Assembly (NCBI GenBank): GCA_964551875.1
Contig: CAZKEV010000008.1
Location: forward strand, 1-59,580
Reading direction: 5' to 3'
Source of the DNA: JACTUA01 sp964551875
GTDB taxonomy: Archaea > Halobacteriota > Methanomicrobia > Methanomicrobiales > JACTUA01
Length of the DNA stretch: 59,580 nucleotides
Under the pieces are notes generated by a model. It saw nothing but the letters and a program-made list of their open reading frames with translations. It was not told the DNA's origin and did not search any database. Shown here one piece after another: positions 48,702-56,510 of this stretch (position 1 is its first letter; every line of letters begins with the position of its first letter). The position numbers and the translations under genes are program-made.

Positions 48702-48711
48702 TATTATATGG
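48702..48711 (+). promoter_or_regulatory. Candidate TATA box for the Lon-family protease gene
   Basis: TATTATATGG, expected to place the transcript start near 48730 and leave a ~20-base leader containing the strong Shine-Dalgarno GGGGTGATG before the ATG at 48751. The spacing fits an archaeal core promoter. Confidence 0.55.
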
Positions 48712-48750
48712 CATCGGTGATTCTTAGTGCCCAAAGGGCGGGGTGATGAC

Positions 48751-51144
48751 ATGGTCGAGGTTCTCCCTTTTTCCAGGTTCAGGAATACGTACGACTCCAG
48801 CAGGCTGGAATGCCCGGCAACGGATACCCTCCAGCCCCTCGAGGAGATCATCGGCCAGGAGAGGGCTCTCCGGGCACTCAGCTTCGGCCTCGAGATCCGG
48901 GAGGCGGGGTTCAATATCTACGTCGCGGGGATCGCTGGGACGGGGAGGAAGACGGCTGTCATGGACTTCCTCGAGCGGCTCGCCCGGACCAAGCCAAAGG
49001 CCGGCGACTGGGTCTATGTCAACAGCTTCACGAGTGCGTATGAGCCCACCGCGATACGGCTCCCTCCCGGGAAGGGCTCGGAGTTCAAGGCAGAGATGGC
49101 CGACTTCATCTCCGAGGTGAAGAGGAGCCTCCCCAAGGCCTTCGAGAGCGAGGACTATGCCACCCGGAGAGGGGCTGCCGTCAGATCCATCGATGAGGAG
49201 AAGGCGAAGCTCTTCGGCCAGATCAATGCCAGTGCCCAGCAGCAGGGCTTCGTCATCCAGATGAGCCCCGCCGGCCTCCTCACCATCCCCGTGGTGGACG
49301 GGAGACCCCTCCCCGAGGAGGAGTTCGTCGCCCTCCCTGAAGAGACGAAAGCAGAGATCCAGCGGAGGATGGAGAAGCTCAACTCGGACCTCCGGAGTGC
49401 CTTCCGGCAGGTCAGGGACCTTGACTCGAAGGGGGCCGAGGCGGTGGACAGGCTGAACCGGGAGGTCTCCCTCTTCGCCATCGGCCATCTCATCACCGAT
49501 CTCAGGGAGAAGTACCATGACCTCCCCGAGATCCTGAAATACATCGACGCCGTCCAGAACGATATCCTCGAGAACCTCGACCAGTTCCTGGGAGTCCCCC
49601 AGCAGCCCCAGGTCCCGCCCCAGCTCCAGCCCTTCCTCAAGGAGCTCCCCTTCAAGAAGTACCAGGTGAACACCATCGTCGATAATTCGAAGCCCGAAGG
49701 CGCCCCGGTCGTCTTCGAGCAGAACCCCACCTACCAGAACCTCTTCGGGAAGGTGGAGAAGGAGGTCCAGTTCGGTATCATATCCACCGACTTCACCATG
49801 ATCCGCCCCGGATCGGTCCACAAGGCCAACGGGGGGTACATGGTCATCCCGGTCGAGGACCTGCTGAGGAACCCCTTCGCCTGGGACGGCATCAAGACCG
49901 CCCTCAAGACAGGGGAGGTCGCCATCGAGGAGCCCGGGGAGAGGATGGGCTTCATCACCACCCGGGGGCTCAAGCCGCAGCCGATCCCCCTTGCCCTGAA
50001 GCTGGTGCTCATCGGGACCCCCCAGATAAACCAGCTCCTCTACAGCCTGGACCCCGATTTCAAGGACCTCTTCAAGGTCAGGGCAGACTTCGATATCGTC
50101 ATGGAGCGGAATGACGAGAACTCGATGAAGTATGCCGCCTTCATCTGCACCCTGTGCAGGAAGTTCAACTTAAAACACCTGGATGGCACGGCAGTGGCAA
50201 AGGTCATCGAGTACGGCTCGCGCCTGGCAGAGGACCAGGAGAAGCTCTCGACCCTGTTCGCGGGTGTCTCCGACATCATCAGGGAGGCGAGCTTCTATGC
50301 CACCCGGGAGAATGCAGAGTATACCACGGCAGAGCACATCATGAAGGCGATCGATGAGAAGACCTACCGCTCGAACCTCATCCAGCAGAAGATCCAGGAG
50401 TTCATCGAGAGGGATATCTTCCTCATCGAGACCTCCGGGGCGAAGGTCGGGCAGGTGAACGGCCTCTCGGTCATGGGCCTCGGCGACTTCGCCTTTGGAA
50501 GGCCCTCGCGGGTCACCGCGAGCATCAGCGTTGGCCGGGACGGGGTCATTGACATCGAGCGGGAGGCGGCCATGGGGGGGCCCACCCATACCAAGGGAGT
50601 TCTCATCCTCGGTGGCTACCTTGCCAGCAGATTCGCGCAGGACAAGCCCCTCAGCATCTCTGCACGGCTCGTCTTCGAGCAGAGCTACGGGGGTGTCGAC
50701 GGTGACAGTGCCTCGAGCACCGAGCTCTACGCCATCCTCTCGGCCCTCTCCGGCCTTCCCATCAGGCAGAGCCTCGCCGTGACCGGGTCGGTGAACCAGA
50801 AGGGAGAGGTCCAGGCGATCGGCGGCGTCAACGAGAAGCTCGAGGGGTTCTTCGAGGTCTGCAAGGCGAAGGGCCTGACGGGCGAGCAGGGTGCCATGAT
50901 ACCGGCGAGCAACGTGCAGAACCTGATGCTCAAGGAGGAGATGGTGGAGGCTGCGAGGAATGGCAAATTCAGGATCTACCCCGTCAAGACCATCGATGAA
51001 GGGATAGAAGTCCTCACCGGGGTCGCAGCGGGCGCGAGGAGGGAGGACGGGACCTTTGAGGAGGGGACGGTGAACTACCTGGTGGACAGGCGCCTGCGGG
51101 AGATGGCCGAGAAGCTCCGGGAGTTCCAGCCGGCAGGCAGATGA
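48751..51144 (+). CDS. Lon-family ATP-dependent protease (AAA_32/LonC-like type)
   Basis: Fusion of an AAA+ ATPase and a Lon-type serine protease, 797 residues. The ATP loop is YVAGIAGTGRKTAV (residues 60-70), which has GRKT where GKT is usual. A central helical insertion spans ~100-300. Walker B and sensor regions are in NGGYMVIPVEDLL and LKLVLIGTPQ. The protease domain (~570-797) has the catalytic dyad Ser653 in GVDGDSASSTELYA and Lys696 in GGVNEKLEGFF. The start at 48751 has a perfect GGTGAT ribosome-binding site and is preferred over a GTG at 48727. The DUF61 gene overlaps its end. Confidence 0.93.
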   Translation: MVEVLPFSRFRNTYDSSRLECPATDTLQPLEEIIGQERALRALSFGLEIREAGFNIYVAGIAGTGRKTAVMDFLERLARTKPKAGDWVYVNSFTSAYEPTAIRLPPGKGSEFKAEMADFISEVKRSLPKAFESEDYATRRGAAVRSIDEEKAKLFGQINASAQQQGFVIQMSPAGLLTIPVVDGRPLPEEEFVALPEETKAEIQRRMEKLNSDLRSAFRQVRDLDSKGAEAVDRLNREVSLFAIGHLITDLREKYHDLPEILKYIDAVQNDILENLDQFLGVPQQPQVPPQLQPFLKELPFKKYQVNTIVDNSKPEGAPVVFEQNPTYQNLFGKVEKEVQFGIISTDFTMIRPGSVHKANGGYMVIPVEDLLRNPFAWDGIKTALKTGEVAIEEPGERMGFITTRGLKPQPIPLALKLVLIGTPQINQLLYSLDPDFKDLFKVRADFDIVMERNDENSMKYAAFICTLCRKFNLKHLDGTAVAKVIEYGSRLAEDQEKLSTLFAGVSDIIREASFYATRENAEYTTAEHIMKAIDEKTYRSNLIQQKIQEFIERDIFLIETSGAKVGQVNGLSVMGLGDFAFGRPSRVTASISVGRDGVIDIEREAAMGGPTHTKGVLILGGYLASRFAQDKPLSISARLVFEQSYGGVDGDSASSTELYAILSALSGLPIRQSLAVTGSVNQKGEVQAIGGVNEKLEGFFEVCKAKGLTGEQGAMIPASNVQNLMLKEEMVEAARNGKFRIYPVKTIDEGIEVLTGVAAGARREDGTFEEGTVNYLVDRRLREMAEKLREFQPAGR

Positions 51145-51572
51145 CCCATCGCCAGCGGATAACCGAGGAATCCGTGCTCACCCGCTGGATGGGCATGGAG
51201 ATCGCACGGATAAACGACAGCGTGGTGGCAGGGCGAAAGACCCTCGCCTCGCTCCTTGCCGGGGAGAACCCGACAGCCCGGACGAAGGGCGGAGGGGATC
51301 ACCGCTTCAACAGCGAGACCCTGGCTACCCTCGGGGATCGGCTTCCCGGAGAGATCCGAAAGACCCTGATACTCCCCATCATCTTCTTCTTCGACGTGGA
51401 TGTCCGGGACAGCTGCTTTCTCACTGATGAGACCGCGGTGGCGGCGCTCCAGGCTCTCGGTGATCTCGGGGAGGGGAGAAGGCTCGCGAAGGGCAGGCTC
51501 TGGGTCGCCCGGGCGATAGCATACGCCATCGCCCGGAAGTACCCGACCGCGATCCAGTTCGCCATGGCCTAG
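51141..51572 (+). CDS. DUF61 (UPF0216) family protein
   Basis: A 143-residue archaeal protein: RWMGMEIARINDSVVAGRKTLASLLAGENPTARTKGGGDHRFNSETLATLGDRLP and LILPIIFFFDVDVRDSCFLTDETAVAALQALGDL match the archaea-specific DUF61 family, of unknown function. Its ATG overlaps the protease stop codon (ATGA), which suggests translational coupling and perhaps a functional link to proteolysis (inference). It converges with the small minus-strand gene at 51569-51745, with a 4-base overlap of the two ends. Confidence 0.9.
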   Translation: MTHRQRITEESVLTRWMGMEIARINDSVVAGRKTLASLLAGENPTARTKGGGDHRFNSETLATLGDRLPGEIRKTLILPIIFFFDVDVRDSCFLTDETAVAALQALGDLGEGRRLAKGRLWVARAIAYAIARKYPTAIQFAMA

Positions 51573-51745
51573 ATTCCCATGCTCCCTGAAATCTGAACTG
51601 GCTGGTATGTGGTCTCACCCTTGATGACCTTCTTCACCTTCGCGAGCAGGTCGGGGGGTATCGGGTCGATCGTATGGACCGCTTTGGCATGTACGGTGAT
51701 CTTCTTATGAAAGGTACCATTGCGCCCCGGGATATTCCCCCCCAT
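51569..51745 (-). CDS. Small basic protein of unknown function (58 residues)
   Basis: Reading MGGNIPGRNGTFHKKITVHA, then KAVHTIDPIPPDLLAKVKKV and IKGETTYQPVQISGSMGI, stop at 51569. Codon third positions follow the genome's G/C preference except for a few, and the peptide has a sensible hydrophobic/basic pattern, so it is probably a real gene. A perfect palindrome at 51754-51770 sits just upstream of its start. Family and function are unknown to me. It is too short for most ORF callers. Confidence 0.55.
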   Translation of the reverse strand: MGGNIPGRNGTFHKKITVHAKAVHTIDPIPPDLLAKVKKVIKGETTYQPVQISGSMGI

Positions 51746-51753
51746 CGCAAGCC

Positions 51754-51770
51754 CCCGATCCTGGATCGGG
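51754..51770. promoter_or_regulatory. Palindrome just upstream of the 58-residue gene
   Basis: CCCGATCC and GGATCGGG arms with one T between, ending 9 bases before the start codon of the minus-strand small gene. It could be an operator or, in RNA, a 6-base-pair hairpin with a CCAGG loop that includes part of the G-rich ribosome-binding site. Confidence 0.45.
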
Positions 51771-51848
51771 ATGCTCTCAGGGTGAGGTGGACCCTCCGGT
51801 GAGCGAAAGAACCGGTAAAACCGTGAAGTAGAAGAAAAATGGTGAGAT

Positions 51849-52064
51849 TCAGGCGTTCTTCATCTTGGCCTTTGCCACGAAGCCTGCCTTGTCGATGTAG
51901 TAGAGGTACCCCATCTCCTTGGCAACACGCTCTGATCCGACCTTCTTCTTCCTGCCACCCGGGTTGTTCTTCATGGGGGCGGCCCAGACGTAGCCGTCCT
52001 TGCCCAGGTAATACAGGTAGCCTTTCTCGCGCTTAATCTTTTCAGATCCAACTTTCTGTCCCAT
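51849..52064 (-). CDS. Small two-repeat protein (GYLYY repeats)
   Basis: A 71-residue basic protein made of two ~32-residue tandem repeats: KVGSEKIKREKGYLYYLGKD with GYVWAAPMKNN, and KVGSERVAKEMGYLYYIDKA with GFVAKAKMKNA. The repeats share about two thirds of their residues, with a loop PGGRKK between. Many Lys and Tyr residues suggest nucleic-acid or ribosome binding, but this is only inference. A GAGGAGT ribosome-binding site and a good TATA box upstream indicate that it is well expressed. Its composition and AT-rich promoter differ from the neighbouring genes. Confidence 0.85.
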   Translation of the reverse strand: MGQKVGSEKIKREKGYLYYLGKDGYVWAAPMKNNPGGRKKKVGSERVAKEMGYLYYIDKAGFVAKAKMKNA

Positions 52065-52118
52065 TTTTACTCCTCAAATGTGATTTTAGGTTTGTATAAC
52101 TGAAATAACGTTTCGAAG

Positions 52119-52129
52119 GTTTAAATACT
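52119..52129 (-). promoter_or_regulatory. TATA box of the two-repeat protein gene
   Basis: On the minus strand AGTATTTAAAC, about 60 bases before the start codon. This would put the transcript start near 52098 and give a ~34-base leader with a GAGGAG site, a well-formed archaeal promoter. Confidence 0.65.
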
Positions 52130-52311
52130 TTACGGAGTTTTTTGCCTGCAATTGAGAAAATCCCCCCGTAAGGGGGATGGGAGGAGCCTTTCCGGGCCTG
52201 GATGCGATTCTTTTCCCGGCCCGGTTTCTGTATGCACAGGATCCTCACCCATCCCGGTGATAATAGGACCCCCGATCACCGCCGGTCTCCGTCGGTGGGA
52301 TGACCGGATTC

Positions 52312-53520
52312 CTATGGGCATATCTGTATCGGGTACCCCGTCTCTTCCACCGCCCTTACCACCTCCCTCCGGTGCTCTTCATCCCTCGTCTCCACCTCGA
52401 GCGCGACGCGGACCGCCTGGACCGGGAGGTCCCGGCCTCCCCGGACATGGTGGATATGGAGGATATTCCCGCCGGTCATCGCGATCACAGAGAGGAGGCG
52501 TGCGAGAGCCCCGGGCACATCCTCCAGGACCACCTCTGCCTGGAGAACCCTCCCGTTCCGGACAAGTCCCTGGTGGATCACCCGGTCCAGGAGGGGTGTG
52601 TCCACATTTCCGCCGCTAACGACAAGCACAACCCTGGATCCCTGCCTGATCTTCACCTTCCCCGAGAGGAGGGCAGCGAGGGGGGCTGCCCCGGCACCTT
52701 CGGCGATCACCCTTTTCCGTTCCAGGAGGAGGAGCATAGCCCTCGCGATCTCCTCCTCCTCGACGAGAACGATCTCCTCCACCAGGTCACGGATGATAGG
52801 GAAGGCGAAGTCCCCGACCTGCCGTACCCGGATCCCGTCTGCGAGGGTCGCCGCCGCTTCCACGAGCACCGGCCCCCCTGCCTTCACCGCCTCAACCGCC
52901 GACGGGCAGGCGGCCGCCTGGACTCCCCAAACCCGTACCCTCGGGTCCATCCCCTTTGCCGCAACCGTGATTCCGGCGATGAGCCCCCCTCCGCCGATGG
53001 GCACAAGGATCAGGTCGGTCTCCGGGAGGTCCTCCAGGATCTCGAGCCCCACGGTCCCCTGTCCGGCGATGATTTCAGGATCATCGAAGGCAGGGATGTA
53101 CATCATCCCGCCTTTCGCAAGATCCTGTGCATGCCGGATGCTCTCCTCCAGATTCGCCCCTGAGAGGAACACCGCCGCGCCATAGGAGCGGGCGGCCGCC
53201 TGCTTGGATACCGATGCCCAGACGGGCATCACGACCGTTGCCGGTACACCGGCCAAACGGGCAGCCACGGCCACGCCCTGGGCATGGTTTCCGGCCGATG
53301 CGGCCACGATCCCGTTCCCGCCGATCTTGTCCCTGCTGGAGAGGATCCGGTTCATGGCACCCCGCACCTTGAACGAGCCGGCCTTCTGCATCGTCTCGAG
53401 CTTCAGGTAGACCTCGTACCCGCTCATCGACGAGAAGGTGGGGGAATATACGAGCGGGGTGCGGATGATATGGGGGGCAATCTGCTCCCGGGCCTGCCTG
53501 ACTTCAGAGAGGGTGATCAT
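52312..53520 (-). CDS. ilvA: Threonine ammonia-lyase (threonine dehydratase)
   Basis: Converts threonine to 2-oxobutanoate and ammonia, for isoleucine synthesis or threonine breakdown. At 402 residues, the PLP domain has LKLETMQKAGSFKVRGAMNRI with the Schiff-base Lys, SAGNHAQGVAVAARLAGV, and the glycine-rich loop LVPIGGGGLIAGI; the Ser of SGGNVDTPLLD lies near the end of the domain. A C-terminal ACT-like region (VLQAEVVLEDVPGALARLLSVIAMTGGNILHIHHVR) binds an effector, as in the ~400-residue catabolic or short biosynthetic class. It is divergent from the radical SAM gene. Confidence 0.94.
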   Translation of the reverse strand: MITLSEVRQAREQIAPHIIRTPLVYSPTFSSMSGYEVYLKLETMQKAGSFKVRGAMNRILSSRDKIGGNGIVAASAGNHAQGVAVAARLAGVPATVVMPVWASVSKQAAARSYGAAVFLSGANLEESIRHAQDLAKGGMMYIPAFDDPEIIAGQGTVGLEILEDLPETDLILVPIGGGGLIAGITVAAKGMDPRVRVWGVQAAACPSAVEAVKAGGPVLVEAAATLADGIRVRQVGDFAFPIIRDLVEEIVLVEEEEIARAMLLLLERKRVIAEGAGAAPLAALLSGKVKIRQGSRVVLVVSGGNVDTPLLDRVIHQGLVRNGRVLQAEVVLEDVPGALARLLSVIAMTGGNILHIHHVRGGRDLPVQAVRVALEVETRDEEHRREVVRAVEETGYPIQICP

Positions 53521-53611
53521 ACGTGGATGGGTCTCTCCCGTCTCCCTTAACCGTTGTGCTGGGTGGAGGTGCGATCAGAGGTACCCTTTTTTTCCGGGAG
53601 GTCCAATACTC

Positions 53612-54745
53612 GTGAGAACCTCGTTGCACTACCACATCATCCTCACCGACCACTGCAACCTCTCCTGCTCCTACTGCAGGGGGAAGCTGTTCCTTTCCTC
53701 GGCACCTGAAGAAAAGGGGGCCGACATCGACAGCGATCTCCCCGTTGAGCTCGACTATGATCTGGAGAACCTCTACCGGTTCCTTGAGAAGGATCCCGAT
53801 GCCTCGCTCATCTTTTACGGTGGCGAGCCCCTCCTTCGCCCCGATCTCGTCTGCGAGATGGTAGAGCACGCCCCTGTGAAACGGTTCCTCGTCCAGACCA
53901 ACGGCCTCCTCTTAGACAGGATCCCCCGGGACGTGGTGAACCGCCTCGATACCATCCTCGTTTCTATCGACGGATCCCGGGAGACCACCGACGGTTACAG
54001 GGGTGGGGGGACCTACGACAGGGTGATGACCAACGTAAAGAAGATCGTCTCCGGCAGATACCACGGCGAGATCATAGCCCGTATGACGGTAACCGAGGGG
54101 ACCGAGATCGTGCAGGCGGTGCAGTTCCTCGCCGATAACCCCGACTTCTCCTTCCCGTCCATCCACTGGCAGCTCGATGCAGACCTGGCCTGTGATCACG
54201 GGGGCCGGCCCTTTGCGTCCTGGGTCGTCCGGACCTATAACCCCGGCATCCTCACCCTCATCGGGGACTGGGTAGGGAGGATGGAGACCAACGGGGTAGT
54301 CCCGCGGTGGTACCCCTTCATCGATCCCATGGAGGACCTCCTCACCGGCAGGGAGAGCCCGCTCCGCTGCGGTGCAGGGCATGCCAACCTCACCATCATG
54401 ACCGACGGGTCTATCGGCCCCTGCCCCTGCATGGTCGGGATGAGGGATTTCTACCTCGGGCATATCAGGGATGCTGACCCTTCCGGACTTTCCATGGACC
54501 CCGACACGGGGACCTGTTGCACCGGCTGTCCCATTCGCACCTTCTGCGGGGGAAGGTGCCTTTATGCCCAGGTCCTCCGCCCCTGGCCCGGGGATATGAG
54601 GCGGATAGTCTGCGGGACCGTGGAGAACCTGTACGGTGGCCTCTCCGGGGCCCTCCCGAGGGTGCGTGGCCTCATCGATGAAGGGGTCATAAGGATGCAG
54701 GACTTCGCCCACCCGCGCTACAACGGCTGCGAGATCATACCCTGA
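53612..54745 (+). CDS. Radical SAM/SPASM enzyme, AF1577-type (putative peptide-modifying)
   Basis: A 377-residue radical SAM enzyme. The 4Fe-4S site is LTDHCNLSCSYCRG (Cys15, Cys19, Cys22), and SLIFYGGEPLLRPD is the typical SAM-binding GGE motif. The C-terminal SPASM-like region has GPCPCMVGM, then CCTGCPIRTFCGGRCLY, with enough Cys for auxiliary clusters. It matches the pattern of the archaeal AF1577 family, described as putative peptide-modifying enzymes with unknown targets. The GTG start at 53612 follows a GGGAGGT site. No short peptide gene is directly adjacent; a 71- and a 58-residue gene lie ~1.5 kb upstream. Confidence 0.88.
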   Translation: MRTSLHYHIILTDHCNLSCSYCRGKLFLSSAPEEKGADIDSDLPVELDYDLENLYRFLEKDPDASLIFYGGEPLLRPDLVCEMVEHAPVKRFLVQTNGLLLDRIPRDVVNRLDTILVSIDGSRETTDGYRGGGTYDRVMTNVKKIVSGRYHGEIIARMTVTEGTEIVQAVQFLADNPDFSFPSIHWQLDADLACDHGGRPFASWVVRTYNPGILTLIGDWVGRMETNGVVPRWYPFIDPMEDLLTGRESPLRCGAGHANLTIMTDGSIGPCPCMVGMRDFYLGHIRDADPSGLSMDPDTGTCCTGCPIRTFCGGRCLYAQVLRPWPGDMRRIVCGTVENLYGGLSGALPRVRGLIDEGVIRMQDFAHPRYNGCEIIP

Positions 54746-54890
54746 AAAGGGGATCCCTCAGGCTTTCCGCCGGCATCCGTTCCGGAAGGTGTGGCGGCCC
54801 GCCAGGATCGGGATGAGATGCTATGGATCCCTTTCCGGGAGGTCACCATGTCAGCTCGTTTTATAAGGAGGAATTATGAGATGATGCTCG

Positions 54891-56423
54891 ATGGAGATCC
54901 ACGCCCGTATCCGGGACCTTGAGAGTGAGGTGGGAAGGCTCTCGAGGGTGCAGAAGATCCTCCTCGGGACCGACGGTTCCGTCACCCGCATCCTCGAGGT
55001 GATCACCGGAGGCCAGGTGAGGATCACCACCCTCTCCCAGGAGGTGATCGGGGCCGGGAAGGAGGTCGCAGGCCTCCTCCATGTAAAAGAGGGAGATCCG
55101 GTCAACCACCGGGTGGTGAAGATCGAGGAAGAAGGAACCTCTTCGCCCCTCATCTATGCGGTCTCTGATACGCCTCTTGGCCGCCTCTCGGCCGGCTTTC
55201 GGGAGGATCTCATGCGGGCGGATATCCCCATCGGGAGGATCCTTGCCCGCCACCGGATCGAGGCACGCCGGGAGATCCTGGACGCGAGGGTCATACCCGC
55301 TGGAAGCGAGCTTGCCCGGATCTTTGGCATCTTCAGGAAAGAGCCCCTCCTCTCCCGGCGGTACCAGATCATCCACCAGGGAGAACCCCTCATCTCCATC
55401 GAGGAGCAGTTCCCCTACCACGCGTTCCTGGACGAGCGGCGGGTGATCGTCGATACCCCCTCCCGGATCCACCTGGGGCTCATCGACATGCATGGAGGGT
55501 CAGGCAGGGTGGATGGGGGGATCGGGATCTCCCTCGCGGAACCGGGGATCCTCCTTGAGGTGAACCAGTCCCGGGAGACCGTTGCCCGTGGGGGGGACGA
55601 ACGGGCACGGGAGATGGCAGAGAAGGTTGCGGCCAGGGTGCTTGCCGGGATCCGGGCACAGGGCGGCGTGGAGATCACCCTCCGGCGGGTCTACCCCTCG
55701 CATGTCGGGCTCGGGAGCGGGTCCCAGATCGCGCTTGCCGTTGCCCGGGGCATCTGCGAGATCTTCGGCCGGAGCCTCCCGGTGAAGGAGCTCGCCCGCA
55801 TGGCAGGCCGGGGAGGGACATCGGGGATCGGGACCGCTGCCTTCGAGCACGGGGGGTTCATCATCGACGGGGGCCATGCCTTCGGGACCGGTGGTGAGAA
55901 GAGCGATTTCCGGCCCTCGTCGGCATCTGACGGGGTGCGACCTGCCCCCGTCATCGCCAGGCACGACTTCCCCCCCGGCTGGCGGATCATCCTCGCCACC
56001 CCCAGACTCCCTGCCGGGGCGAGCGGAGAGAGGGAGGTTGACATCTTCCGTCGTGCCTGCCCTGTACCCCTTGACGAGGTCCGGGAGACCTGCCACGAGG
56101 TGCTCATGCGGATGCTCCCCGGGATCGTGGACCATGACCTGGACCTCTTCGGGAGCGCCGTGAACCGGATCCAGGAACTCGGGTTCAAGAGGGTCGAGAT
56201 CTCGCTGCAGCCGCCCGAGATCCCCCACCTCATCGGGGAGATGAGGAGGGCCGGTGCAGCGTGCGCCGGGATGTCCTCCTTCGGGCCCACCGTCTATGCG
56301 ATCACCGACTCAGATGCCTCCTCAATTCTCCGTGCGGCAGAAGAGTTCATGGCGGAACACGGCGGTGGGGAGGCCTGGATCTCGGCCCCGCGAAATACCG
56401 GAGCCATGGTGAGGGTCTCCTGA
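54891..56423 (+). CDS. mptG: Chorismate lyase-like domain fused to beta-ribofuranosylaminobenzene 5'-phosphate synthase (methanopterin pathway)
   Basis: A two-domain protein of 510 residues. Residues ~1-180 resemble the chorismate-pyruvate lyase/DUF98 family (ILLGTDGSVTRILEVITGGQVRI, LGRLSAGFREDLMRADIPIGRILARHRIEARREIL), which makes 4-hydroxybenzoate. Residues ~184-510 are beta-RFAP synthase of the GHMP-like superfamily (DTPSRIHLGLIDMHGGSGRVDGGIGISL, VYPSHVGLGSGSQIALAVARG, GRGGTSGIGTAAFEHGGFIIDGGHAFG), which couples the aromatic acid to PRPP. Both steps feed tetrahydromethanopterin synthesis, so the fusion joins two consecutive reactions. The ATG at 54891 (MEIHARIRDLES) may follow a start slightly upstream. 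Confidence 0.88.
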   Translation: MEIHARIRDLESEVGRLSRVQKILLGTDGSVTRILEVITGGQVRITTLSQEVIGAGKEVAGLLHVKEGDPVNHRVVKIEEEGTSSPLIYAVSDTPLGRLSAGFREDLMRADIPIGRILARHRIEARREILDARVIPAGSELARIFGIFRKEPLLSRRYQIIHQGEPLISIEEQFPYHAFLDERRVIVDTPSRIHLGLIDMHGGSGRVDGGIGISLAEPGILLEVNQSRETVARGGDERAREMAEKVAARVLAGIRAQGGVEITLRRVYPSHVGLGSGSQIALAVARGICEIFGRSLPVKELARMAGRGGTSGIGTAAFEHGGFIIDGGHAFGTGGEKSDFRPSSASDGVRPAPVIARHDFPPGWRIILATPRLPAGASGEREVDIFRRACPVPLDEVRETCHEVLMRMLPGIVDHDLDLFGSAVNRIQELGFKRVEISLQPPEIPHLIGEMRRAGAACAGMSSFGPTVYAITDSDASSILRAAEEFMAEHGGGEAWISAPRNTGAMVRVS

Positions 56424-56510
56424 CCGGTGCACGAGCCCCACCCTGGCAGGAGAGCGGCGAGGGTTTATAGGGTACAGCGATAACTCTGGACAGGACTGGG
56501 TGGGCCGGCT

